Below, piece by piece: positions 11,167 to 25,676 of a DNA stretch of 64,000 nucleotides. The stretch lies in assembly GCA_016748015.1 (NCBI GenBank), contig JAAOMT010000664.1, positions 21,286 through 85,285 on the forward strand, written 5' to 3'. The notes under the pieces were generated by a model. That model was not told the origin of the DNA. It searched no databases and worked only from the letters and a program-made list of their open reading frames with translations. Made by a program: the position numbers and the translations under genes. This DNA comes from Geosiphon pyriformis (taxonomy: Eukaryota > Glomeromycota > Glomeromycetes > Archaeosporales > Geosiphonaceae). Every line of letters begins with the position of its first letter. Position 1 is the stretch's first letter.

Positions 11167-14100
11167 TTAGGTTTTTTCGAGTAAGGTAATTCGACTGTTA
11201 ACTTCTTGAGAGAAATTCTCTAGACTAATCGTCCAACTCTTGGATATCCTATGTAAGATCTGACGTATAAAAGGTGCATTCTCCTTTGTGGACAAGGTAC
11301 ATCAATTAAATATAATTCTCTTAGTTAGCTACAACATCATAATTGTTTACCTCTTGCGAGCAAAAATCTAAACTTGATCCTGAAGTAATCGTAGGAAGTA
11401 ATCCAGCTAGGAGCTCGGCTGGTTTAGCCTTGTCTTTCAAAATATTTAAATGGCTCTTTATACTTATAAGTTTTTCTTTGAGAAATATAACCAGACTTTT
11501 AACCGCTTGATGCTTTAAATCATGATATGGGAGTGTTAAGGCTGATTAAGGCAACGTTCTAGATGTGAGAAGAGAACATACCAATTCTCGGCATCCGGAT
11601 TTTTTACTTTTGGTTCCTATTAATTTGTATATTACCCCGATAACAATCACAATATAACTACTGCCCTAAATTTTATTTGTGAGAATATAGCATTAATGTA
11701 AAGGATAATATAGCAATTGAACACTTTAAACAAACCTAATACCTCGAGGAACAATGATAATCGATTAAAATGTTGCCATGAAAATTCGACTATGATGACT
11801 TCTGAAATAACTTGAGTGTAAAAAGCTAATTGGAGAAATAAAGAAACACAAGTCAATCTGAATTCATTAATAAAAATCCGAAATGGGTTTTAGGAGGATA
11901 TTGATTAATTTAGCCCATAAGTCTACCTTCTAAAGTTAACAACAATTCGCTGATGACCGTCGAAACAGAGAGACTAGTTCCTATAATATAAAGGCATAAA
12001 TTATTAAATTTAAATGTATTCCAAGAAAAGACATGAGTGCTTATTACCTTCTTTTTCGGCCAGCGATTCTTTAATGGCGACGTATATAAAACCCAACTTG
12101 GAGACAAATTGGCCCAATTTTTTTTCTTCTTCAGTTAGCTGTTGACATGAAATTTAGCCTTGTTTAAAAATTAAAAATAGCAATCATAAGGATTTTGGGA
12201 TACAAACACTTAGTGTCTCTGGTTGGGTAATTATTTGATCTAAAATATTCGCAAGATCCTTGACTTCATCTGGCGTTTGATTATCGTATATCTTCTTGAG
12301 AATTAGCGGAACAAGGGTGAAAACTTTGAGCCAATATGTCTAAAAAATAGGATTTTGGGAAAAATTAACCAAGCACTTTGCTTTTTACAGGAAAGATGAA
12401 AGAATGAAAAAATGTAGTTTACGTCAAGTTTGGGCGATGATCGAATCAGTTCTTCGATTGAAGCCTTATCCACAGGATTGTAGTTGGCCATAACTTTGAA
12501 GTCCCTATTATCTTGACGCGTTTCACAAAACTTTTCTACCGAATTATCCAATTAATAATTTAATACATTAAAACCTCAGTGAATAAATTACCGAGTTTCC
12601 GTTTGATATAAAATCTTACGATCAAACAGAAGATTAGAAATATCAATTTCATCAAAATATTCGGCGATCCGTTTCGTTGATAGACAAGCAGCGATTATTT
12701 CCAGCCGTATAGATTCTCGGTTTGACAAGAGTCTTTGTAAAGAATTCCTGAGTGCTTTTTTAAACTCGATAAATTCATTCACCTTTAATAATCAAACATT
12801 ATCCGTTTAAGCTCAAGACAAAAACAAATAAATGGATCAAGGATATACAATAGAAATAAATACTTTTGTATATGTCCCGTATTTGTAGGCGTGCACAATC
12901 ATTTCTGGCGTCTGAGTAACATAAGGTGTGAGCTAATGATCACAACTAGTTATTATCAAATGTTTCTCGATAATACCTCTAGATCATTACTGCGATAGAT
13001 CGGTAATGTGTCATAGCATAATTGAACTGCTTCTTTATAAAATCCAAGAGAAGATGAACGAGTAACGATGAAATGACTAGAGAAGCATTGGAACTCTTGT
13101 AAATATAAAAATATATAAAATGGGGGGGGGGGAGGGGTTTAAAAAATGATAAAAACCTTAATGTATCCAATTGAATATGTTTGATATCCATTGATTTGTA
13201 TATTTCAAGTGCCCTAAGATGAACCCCTAATCAGAGATTAGGAAAATTTATCCTAACTAAATCAAAAGGAAGTCAGATAAATCAATGGTTGGACACATAA
13301 ATTTGCTTACCAATGATTTGGTATAATCTTATTAAAAGTAGCTGTAATTGAAAATTATGCTTGCTTCTCTGAAATGCAGACTCTAATAGCAAGATTGCTT
13401 TAATGATAAAGAAATATTTTCCTATAGAATAAGAAGTTATCTATTTGAATATTAAAATATTCATTCCTAAAAGAAATATTATCGGAGCCACTCAAATATA
13501 CCTTTTTGTATATAAGCATCGATAAGTGTATGTGAGGCCAGGATGACAAAGTCATCTCCAAATTGATTTTCTGTTTCAACCAAGCTAACCCCTGTGAAAA
13601 ATAAAATCAGATTGAATATACAAGGAAGTTATACAAAGCCGAAAGGCTATCCTCATACCATACTGAAGCGAATCTTGATATGAATGCCAAAGTTTATTTG
13701 TATACTGAATAAATTCCGTATCTGTAGAAGCTGTTATATGCCCAAGATACCTTTTCAACTTGTGGATGTTAACCCATTTTTGAATATTCTGAATTTTTGA
13801 CTAAAAAAATGGAGGAAATTTAGTATCAAGATTTTTGATTGAAAAACCCTTTATTTACCTTTTCATCATCAGATGATTCTTCAATGGTGGCTTGAAATTT
13901 ATCAACAAGGTCTTTTGAAACATCGCCAGATATATTGCATAAATATGGTAAAAGATCTTCAAAGCAACAAGCTTTGGAGCCAAACCTCTGAAAATAGCCA
14001 ATTATTAGAGAATTTGATGCTTCCAAGGAAGCTATCGGCAATAAAAGAATAACATAAAAAGCTATCAATAATATCTAAATTTATAATCAAAAAAAGCTGC

Positions 14101-16093
14101 TATGCGCTTACTATCTTTTCTTTGAGCCGCCAAATTACGGTTATATTCCAATTCAGCTAGAAACGGGCCACGTCTAGGATTTGATGATCGCAATTCTTTT
14201 TCTTTTAAGGAATTTAAGAAATCACTGACGTCGTTCAGACTAGGAAAACAAAATTGATGTAAATACAGATTTCTGTAGAAATGTGCAATGAAAAGTTAAA
14301 TAAGTTATAAAGAGATATTTACCTCATCTTATTCAAACTTTCCGTTAGGTCATCAGAGTTAGAGAGATGGAAAACGGCTTCAAAATATGCCAAATAGCTC
14401 TTCCAATCGTCAGCACTAGAAAAGAGGTAAACTACAATTACTTGAAACTCCATCAAATCAATGGTGACATCGGCTTCAAGCATTCTACCAACTTTGTCTC
14501 AGTCAATTCCTTCTTGCTTGTTTCGCGAAGGAGGGTCCAATTTTCTGATTTAAGGAGCAGATCTTGCCTGATTCGAGTAATTTCAGTATCATCTTTGCAT
14601 CGTTGACCAAGCTGCCCATCAATTACCCCCAAAGCTTCTTTGACTTTATTCTGTGATAGCAAAATACTCAAATATAGATGAACCTCTAGGCCCAAATTTG
14701 TTGAGTTAATTAGGATGTTTAAATGGAATCTACTGGAAACAATAAATAAATTTATTGTGATAATGACCTTCAGTTTCTTCTAGTCGATTATCTTCAACTG
14801 CCTTGATCATCATCCTTTCTGCTAAAGTTAAAAAAATGTTTGATTGTGGGGGTGAGGCTTCTTGAGCCTATATAAAGAATAGCCTCAATTGAAGCGTTTA
14901 AACTGATTTCATGAATATGATATTAAGTAAACATATTATTCTTACCTGTAAGATTAAACTCATAATAGCCCAAAATAAATATCTGTTTGTCTTAAAAGTT
15001 TTGTGAAGTTTCAAGGCGGCCTACGTGAGGAAATAAATAAAATATGAGAATCCTTGTAATCCACGGCGAAATTATTCGCAATCGAGTTTAGCAACATTAT
15101 TTTCAAGGCATGGTTGACCTGTTGTTGACCCTTGTAATCATCATTGCGGACCATGGCCATGAACATATGACTAGCAAGCACTTCGTTTTTTGGTTGTGAA
15201 CGCGCAGCGCTTTCATATAACTGAACAATCTCTTCGTCTGAAAATTTAGTTAGGAAAAATATGGGGTATTAAAAAATTGAGATCAAATGGATATAATCCC
15301 CTTTACTAATTATAAAAATATTTTGGCTTACTGACGTTTTCCCAAAGATCGATATACCGTGGTGAGTGCCTGTAATATTGCTTCATCCGCAGGCTTACAG
15401 GCTTTCACCTCATTACATAAAACCAAAGCTTCTTGACTCTTTCCACTTCGCTCGAGGACCAAAGCTTTGAGCGACTAAACAAATCCGAACTAATGTCATA
15501 TGTCAAAACTCTTGCCTAAATAAGCTCACGTGAAAGAAATACCTTCAAAATGAGCGCGTGCGGTTGCTTTTTTTGTAATTTAGTGATCTGAGAGAGAGCA
15601 CCTTTGTAGTTTTGGGAATCAATCGATTCTGTGAAAGGTTGCCCATGAAATTGCAAGTTTAAAATTCTTGTTGTTCGGAAACTTGATTCGAGGTAGAGGT
15701 TAATTGAAAAAGAAAATGAATTGATTCTACGGAAGAATTGAAGATCGATTATAGCCATTTCTTGATTGCTGTGGCCTGATATTCACGTAGCTCAAGTAAA
15801 GAAAAAATTTCTTTAGGTAACAACTATAAAAAAGTCAATGAAGCATGTTTCGAGTCGATATTTCGAAGGCGCGTATATTCCGTAAATGATGCGTTATATT
15901 TGCAAAGATTTGGTTCGAATCAATCACATTAAGGGAAAATTCACAATGATAATTATATCACAAATACCAAGAGTGTGTTTTCGAAAAAGTTTTTCAATGA
16001 TAGTGAACAATCTTTCCACCCACAAGAAACTGAATAAAATTTACCATATATGGGGCGAATTCTTCTTTCAAGCACATCGGTTATAGAAGACAT
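11167..16093 (-). CDS. NAA25: NatB N-terminal acetyltransferase auxiliary subunit (NAA25/MDM20)
   Basis: About 24 exons, from ATG at 16093 to TAA at 11167, join to 901 aa. The family is recognised from the start (MSSITDVLERRIRPIYG), TPR-like repeats (KALVLERSGKSQEAL, then FWAIMSLILQ, LAERMM, DDWKSYLAYFEAVF), RGPFLAELE, FGSKACCFEDL and HAYKYGTYTK. NAA25 is the non-catalytic partner of NAA20. It anchors the enzyme to ribosomes and helps acetylate Met-Asp/Glu/Asn/Gln N-termini, in the cytosol. Animal homologues are slightly longer. Exon ends were chosen by frame and homology. Several donors are weak (GTCAGT, GTCAAC, GTCATT, GTCACC, GTTTGT, GTTTTT, GTTAAC), so individual junctions could shift. 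The 3' exons (11857-11736, 11541-11351, 11283-11167) are less certain than the core. Confidence 0.85.
13121..13136. repeat. G-rich homopolymer run in an NAA25 intron
   Basis: A run of eleven G, an A and four more G (C-rich on the coding strand) lies inside the intron between the exons ending at 13157 and starting at 13076. In such an A/T-rich genome the run stands out. It may act as the pyrimidine tract for the downstream acceptor. Confidence 0.8.
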
Positions 16094-16923
16094 AATTTAG
16101 AAAGACTCAAAGAACCGTCCTTTTTTTCAAATTAACAAGTAGGTAAAATTTCAAGTTATTTTTTTCATCTAAAAGATCCTACCATTAATCTGTTTGCTTC
16201 AGTTTAATGCACGTGATAATTAGTGCTGTTAAATTCCGCATTGTTTCGTTTTTCAATGAATTTCCCCTTCTTAATCTTTATTTATGCAAAAAAAAAGAAA
16301 AGAAAACAAACAAATATATCAATAGAAATTAAATCCGACAAAATGCAAAATCCAATAAATTATGAATTTTAATGCATCAAAAAATTTCCTTTGTAATCTC
16401 TAGCAATTCCCATGATTTTTTTTATTCTTAAAACATATCGAGTTTCTTCAACTAGTAAAATGTAATCAATTTCAAAATATTTATAAACAGATAAGAAGCA
16501 ATAAAAAAGAGTTTTTACTCAATTTAAAATCTTCAAATTTGAGTAATAAAAATAATTATATTTATAATATTAAGAAAAATTATAAGTGTTTTATTTGTAA
16601 TAAAACACTTATATTAATAAATATATTAAAATTTACTAAAATATATTTGGTCTTTTTTATCAAATTTTATTATTAAAATAAATGAATGTTTAAATATAAT
16701 TGAAAATAAATTTGTAATTTGAATAAACAAATATTCTTAAAAAATAAAAAAATTGTGTTATAGCCAAGCTCTGGTAGCCGGCGACTATGACGATCATTAA
16801 TATGTCATGATTCAAAAAAATTTGACCTGCAAGGGAGGAATTCAATTCTTTCTCTTCTCGAAAATCAAAGAAACTTCCTCAAACTATCTTGGTAAAAGTT
16901 CTTCAAAGGTAAAAGGACAAACA
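16094..16923. promoter_or_regulatory. Divergent promoter region between NAA25 and P5C dehydrogenase
   Basis: About 830 bp separate two divergently transcribed start codons. The sequence is strongly A/T-rich with a stretch of alternating short A and T runs (about 16380-16750). No specific factor site can be named. An in-frame upstream Met for the dehydrogenase lies at 16807. Confidence 0.5.
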
Positions 16924-19296
<2,373 letters not shown>

Positions 19297-19414
19297 GAAA
19301 TTATTGACATACTTAATAAAAAATTGGGACATGCTAAGGCTATTCCAATAAAATTATCAATCTAAATGTTTGAATTTTTGCAAGAACTAAAGTGATGTAT
19401 TAGTTCTTGGGTCT

Positions 19415-21358
19415 TTAATTTTCAGTGTAAACTAAAAATTCACTAGTGCCTGTGTAGTGAGTGGCCAATGCCTTCCCATCGCTTGTGGGTTGCGAAAATG
19501 CAATAGAACCAGGTTTTAATGTACAGCCAAAAATGAAAGTGTTCCTAAAAATTAATTCATATTATTAGAAAGGCGAAATATATAATCGTAATATATAAGC
19601 ATATTACCTGATAATATCTAACAACTTGGTTGCAATTCCTTGCCTACGATGCTTTCTTGATACCCAAATCCGAGCAATTCCACAAACCGAGTGGACTGAT
19701 TTCTTGCTATAGGTAGATGACAGCGTCCATTTAAAAAATTGCGAGTTCAATGCATTACGCACAATGTAAGATTACCATACAACCCACCTGCAAAAAATGG
19801 CTGATCCAGCATCTAGAAATCCAATTTCAGCCTGTAACCCGTCCGCATCATGCTCTGTGTTAATGACTTTGTAGGCATGAGAAATATGTTCAGCAACAAC
19901 ACATCCAACGACTCTTTTCCTTTCCGTGATATATAAAAATATTTTGCAAAAATTCAATTTTTGCTCGGTCAGTTCCACCGAGTTTAATTCAGTTGTGATG
20001 ACCTCTAGAATTTCATTAATCTAAAGCAAAGTGAGAATGATAAGCATAGTGTTAGAGCACAACTTTTGGTATTTGGACATCATGGATTCTAAGAACATAC
20101 CTTTTTTTTCTCAAAAGCTGTAGTCCGACTATACGGAAACATGACGACGCGACTTCTATTTAAAGATTCCTGAACAATAACTTCATTCTTATAGCCCTGT
20201 AGTTAAATGTTCACCTCTTACTATATAGCATGAAGGCTCAACGAGATTCTTAATGAAGACAAATTTTACAGTTCAAAGAAAACTTTACCGGATACTCAAT
20301 TCCGCTAACAACTCCTCGATGATACTTTGCATGAACTTTATCATCCTCAGTTCCTATATTATAGGACATGTCGCAATCGGGACAGGTACTTGGTCCGAAA
20401 TTTTTTTGTCCTAGTTCAAGGAATAGCTGCTCATAATTTTTAAAATCCAGTTTTTTTGATTTCTTTGGAGTCTCAGGTGGCGTATTAAGCTTTGAAAACC
20501 CCACATATTGGTATTTAGAATAAGGTGTCTTTGGGTATTCTTCCATGATATGAGGTTTTTTTGAGGATTCTTGTTTGATATTTTGGATGATATCTTCACG
20601 CTCTTCGATTAATACAATTGGTTGAGGATAGCGCTCTATGTTCCCCAGCTTGATGAAGAAGTCTGCGATGCTATGCTTTGGGATATCGTGATCTTGACGT
20701 TTACGCTTCTGTTGTTGTTGGCGTGACCTGCCGACAAGGTTAGTGATATTGTGGGCGATATTACTCCTTGATTGAAAGGAGCAGAGTGGTGCCAGTTGTC
20801 GGGGTATGACACGATTTTCGAAAGGACTCGGTAGTTGCTTTCTTAGATCTCGGCTTTCGCCATTAATTCTGAGATTTTGTGGTATTGGTAGATTCAGCGA
20901 GGCAACATGATTTTCAGTATCATTTGAACTTGTTGATTCATAAAAGATGTTACTGGAACGTGTGTTGTCTTGATGATCATGAACATGTTCTTGCTCGAAA
21001 TTTTTTTTACCACTAATGGGGAATTGCATTGTTAAAAAAATCTTTTCATTTTAAAGCCATTTATTGCCTCATTAATTGTATTTTTTAAAATAGGGCAATC
21101 ATAAAGCACGATAATAATACAGAGGTTTAAACAATACCAGGTCACCGTTTCCTCATTTTCTAGCTTGTTCCTTCGTCGACCATATGTGATTTTGGGGGTT
21201 GGTCTTGGCTTTATTCTATACAGTAAAGGGTTGAATGACGAGTTACACAGTTTGGCGGCTGCCAAGTGAAATTCAGACTCCTGACCCTATTTTTACCGTG
21301 GTGAAATGCAAATGGTTGGCTGGGGGTCACAAACTTCCTGTTCACTCTTTTCCGTCAT
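19415..21358 (-). CDS. ECO1: Sister-chromatid cohesion acetyltransferase (ECO1/ESCO)
   Basis: Seven exons (21358-21335, 21286-21138, 21012-20289, 20196-20101, 20020-19788, 19706-19608, 19544-19415) join to 484 aa. Order of features: a basic, low-complexity N-terminal half with TYGRRR and a Gln run followed by KRKRQ (nuclear localisation-like); a C2H2 finger (CPDCDMSYN, then DDKVHAKYH); and a GNAT acetyltransferase domain with VCGIARIWV, RKHRRQGIATKLL (acetyl-CoA loop) and FSQPTSDGKALA. ECO1 acetylates the SMC3 subunit of cohesin in S phase to establish cohesion. The domain assignment is firm. The first 24-nt exon rests on a weak GTTTGT donor and a 48-nt intron. No ATG lies in frame in exon 2, so some upstream exon is required. 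Confidence 0.9.
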
Positions 21359-21935
21359 TGGGGATGAGAAAATTACTAATGTGTAATTAGATCTTTAATA
21401 AAGCGAGGGCAAAAGCAAAGTCCAGAGTTTTTCAAAGTAAAAAAGTCCAGTATGTCTCAGAGACGCGCGCACAATTCAATATATAAAGGGTGAGTATATA
21501 TGACGCGTTTGGATCGGCAGCTCAAATTTTTAAAATTTGATATTTAGATAGATTAAATTAAGCTCTTAAAATTTAAAATCAAATCAATGAATAATCTTTA
21601 AACTGCTTTTTAACAAAGAGCAAAAACAACAAAGATTTAGGCAATATTAAAACACTATTTTAAAATTATAAATAAATTATATTTTGTTTTTCCAACTTAA
21701 TCAAAAATAATGTACAACAATTTTTATTAATTTAAAGAATATCAAAAAATATTATAGAAGAATTAAGTACAATGATTAAAGAAAGCTCGACCAATTTGTA
21801 AAAAAAGTTTATACCTATTTTTGCAATGTTTTTTTTTGCTGTAATAAAGTGTAGTCTAATTACTAACTAATACAAATACAAAAAAAAAGTGTTCTAAATT
21901 ATCTGTATTTATGTGTTTTTATTGTTTTAACAATA

Positions 21936-22032
<97 letters not shown>

Positions 22033-24413
22033 CAAGTAAATTATTTATGCTATACTTCATTTTAAAATTAATAATTCTTTTAAAAACACTAATATTTTTA
22101 TTACAAAAAATTTTTCTTTTATTTTAATGTTTAAAAAAAAAAGTATTAAACAACATTATAAAACCAATTTAATTAATTCAAATTTCAAAAAAGTTAATTG
22201 CAAAATTAATAATATTAATAATAAGTAAAAAAACCCATTTTAAATTTCATAAAGCTATTAAAACTGTTCCTGTTTATTAATTAGTTTTAATAATAAAGAA
22301 TAATATTGAAATTTTTTTTAAATTAAAAAAAAGTTCTTATTTTAAAAAATTATTTAAGACTAAGTTAATAAATTTATTTTTAAAATTAGTAAGTTGATTT
22401 TTTAGATATATAATTATATTTGTTTTATTTTTGGTCTTTTGATTTTTTTAATAATTGAAATTTGCTATTATTATTTTTGATTTTTACGCTAATTTAATTA
22501 TTATTATTATTATTAAAATTAATACTTTAAAAAAAAACTATATTTAATAGTGTTTTAAGTATTAAAGTTTAAATTTTTTATTTAAATTTACTATTAATTT
22601 TGAAATTTTTGAATTTTACTTTGTTAAAATAGGTTTTTATGTTAAAACTGTTGTTTCTTTACATAATAATATATTATTATTAATTAACAAATTTCAAATT
22701 AATTTAAAAATTTTATTAAAAACGTTATAAAAATCATATAAAAAACATTCTATAATATAATAATAACAAAAATAAAAATAAAAACAGATATTATAAAAAA
22801 TTTACAATTTTAAAAATAACAAAAAAAATTAGCAAGTAAAATCCGAATAATAGCATTTAAAAAATATTAAAATACAAATTTAATACTAAAAAACTTAATA
22901 TTATTCTTAAATTTCAATTTTATATTAATAAAATTATTAATTAACAAGTACAAACCAATTATTACTTATTATAATACAATTATATAAGATTTTAAAAAAA
23001 ATATTAAATACTAAAATAAAAATTATTTATTTAAAATTTTTTTGATATTGTTTTTTAAGTATTATTAAAAGCAATACTATTAAAAAACAAAAAAAAAATT
23101 TTTAATTTCTATTGGTTAATTTAATTTTTAAAATTAGATAACTTAATTAATTAATTAAAATTATGTATAAAAATATAACTTGTTTTGTTTTTAGCTTTAA
23201 AAAAAAATTTTACATATTAAATAATATAGTCAAAAATTAATTTAAATTAAAATAAGTTAACATATTTTTATTGTAATTATTTAAAATTAAATATTATAAT
23301 TTAAAAAATAAAAAAAAGCTGGTTTTAATATAATTAAAATATTATTAAAAACATTAAAAAAAGTTCTTTAATATTACAAAAAAATTAATAATTAACTTAA
23401 AAAAAAATTTATTTTTTTGTTATTTAAACAATTAAAAAATAACAACTTAATTACTAGTTTATATTTAAAGATTTTAGAGCTTTTATAATTATAAGTATGT
23501 TTTTTATAAAGTATTATCAGTAATTTTAAGTACTATAATATTTGCAACTTTTTTATTTTTTGTTCTAATTGTAATTATAAAAATATGTATTACAATATTA
23601 AACAATAATAATAATTTTCACAGAAACTATAAATTAAATTAATATCAATAAATAAATATAAAATTGTTTACAATTAAATTTAAATTTAAATTATTATATA
23701 AATTGTAATTGATGTAAAAGGTATAATTAATATAAAAATTATTAATATAAAATTACGGTTAACATAAAAGTTGTAAATAATATAATTTATTCTTTATTTA
23801 TTTTTTATATACTTGTAATATATTTTAATTACAAATTAATTTAATTATAAATATTATTATAATAAAATAAAAATTATAAAATTTGTTAAAAATAAATTTA
23901 ATTAAATAATATAATTATATTTATAAAAATTTATTTGATTTTTAAATTTATTAAAAAATAAGTGTATAAATAAAAAATATTATTATAAAAACAATTAAAT
24001 AAATATGATTAATTTAAGATTAATAATAATTAATATAAAAATTATTTAATTGTATTAAAAAATTTTGTTTATTAAATTTGTTTAGAATTATTATTACACC
24101 AAATTAAATAATTAAATATAATTATTTAACAAATAAATCTTTTATATTTTTTTTAAAAAATGCTTTATATAAAAATTTTAATAATAAAAATAATAATTAA
24201 TCAATTATTTTATTTTTATAATCAATTAAAAATAAATATATTTTTTCTTTTCGCAAAAGTAACAAGTAACTTATTAACTTTGCAAATACCGAAAATCACT
24301 TTTTTGGTATTTGAATTAAATATTTAACAATTTTTTGTTATTAAAAAAACATATAAAATAATAAACCAATTAAAACAACAAACTTGAAGGGTTTTTTATC
24401 TTTAATAATAATG

Positions 24414-24470
<57 letters not shown>

Positions 24471-24856
24471 TAATATGCAATAAAAAATAACAATATTTTC
24501 CAAAATAATAATAATCAAATAACATTAAGGAAACATTATTAAATCATAAAATATTTACGTTGTAATTAAATATGTAATAGTTAAACTATACTCAATAAAG
24601 TATTTAAAAATATATATATGTATAATAATATATAGTTTTATTAATTTTACTTTAAGTTGAAAAACAAATTAAACAAATACAATTTGTATAATTAGATGCT
24701 GACAATTATGACCTACGAACGTGACAGGGAATGAAGATGGAGCTTACTACGTGTGACCAGCCACCCGAATGTTATTATTTTTGATATATTTGTTAATTAA
24801 AATAATTAATTTTATTATAGTAATTTATGTTGAAAATTTCGAATAAATATTTGATA
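21359..24856. other. A/T desert with triplet arrays
   Basis: About 3.5 kb with no supported gene. A long ATT array lies at about 21940-22032 and an AAT array at about 24406-24471. Between them the sequence is nearly pure A/T with scattered short runs. Short unique, less A/T-rich stretches occur next to ECO1 (about 21359-21500, probably its promoter) and at about 24690-24770, close to the TIR element. Confidence 0.6.
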
Positions 24857-24895
24857 TATGGGGCATACTGTAACAAAACCAGACAAAGTGAACAT
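24857..24895 (+). repeat. Left terminal inverted repeat
   Basis: 39 bp, starting TATGGGGCATACTG and ending GTGAACAT. It pairs with 32674-32712 with two differences (A/G and T/C). TA precedes it. Confidence 0.9.
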
Positions 24896-25676
24896 GCGTT
24901 GTGGCTTAGTGAGAGAGTGACGTTGCCTGAAAATTTTTTCGCAAATGCAAACAAAAAATAGTCGCGTCGTTTTTTAACCGCTGCATTCTTGCCGTGGCCA
25001 CGCTATATTCACCATCGCACAGTGATTCTCCTGTATCTGAGTTCTCCAACCCACTGCCAGTAGCACATTTATCTTTACAGCCAGGTAAATCAGCTTTTTT
25101 TTTTTTTTTTTTGACCGCCTATACTGTTTGGCATTTTGTGAACCGTTGCTTACCCCGCTACACCAACATTGAGGATCCTTTAACGTTAGTCTTCCGCATC
25201 CTGCGATCCATCTTTTGCATTTGCTTTTTCCTCTCGGAAGCTTTTTGCATGACTTCCCAAGTTAAGTAACTATTTTATAGTGTTTGTGACTTTTGGCATA
25301 CACAATATCCTACGGCACATATGGCCTACGTGCTTGTGAATCATCACTAGTGCTGCCCCATATGGTCGATGCTTGGGGGAGATTGTCATAACGCCCGTTA
25401 GGATCAGCCTAGCGCCCTAGTGTGCCTGCCTCTTTCCAGTATATTGGACTTAATAAGGTGTCCTACGGCACATATGGCCTACGTGCTTGTGAATCATCAC
25501 TAGTGCTGCCCCATATGGTCGATGCTTGGGGGAGGTTGTCATAACGCCCGTTAGGATCAGCCTAGCGCCCTAGTGTGCCTGCCTCTTTCCAGATGCCTAT
25601 TTTGTCAATGCCAATGTACTCCAATGAGTTATTAGCATTTTTACCAGGCCGTGATTATTAACTTAAATTATTTAAG
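24896..25676. other. 5' part of the TIR element, no firm coding exon
   Basis: It contains a 131-bp tandem repeat (listed separately) and a frame at 24994-25269 that begins with GTG, not ATG. That frame includes a poly-T-derived Phe run, so I do not call it. It may hold the promoter or a first exon of the plus-strand gene starting at 25677. Confidence 0.5.
25309..25592. repeat. 131-bp tandem repeat, two copies with 22-bp spacer
   Basis: Copies 25309-25439 and 25462-25592 begin CCTACGGCACATATGGCC and end GCCTCTTTCCAG. I see a single difference (GGGAGATT versus GGGAGGTT). The block is less A/T-rich than its surroundings. Each copy ends in CTTTCCAG, which looks like a splice acceptor, so the duplication could have doubled an intron end. 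Confidence 0.9.

Noticed and set aside
11910-11980. NAA25 ending at the in-frame TAA at 11910
   Set aside because: A shorter exon (to 11941) with three further in-frame exons gives a longer, family-like C-terminus; the stop then lies in an intron. The short form remains possible.
15900-15935. tRNA-like B box (GGTTCGAATC)
   Set aside because: No A box or acceptor stem pairs with it, and it lies inside the first NAA25 intron.
24994-25269. 91-residue frame at the left end of the TIR element
   Set aside because: It starts with GTG and contains a poly-T Phe run; no link to the following exons.
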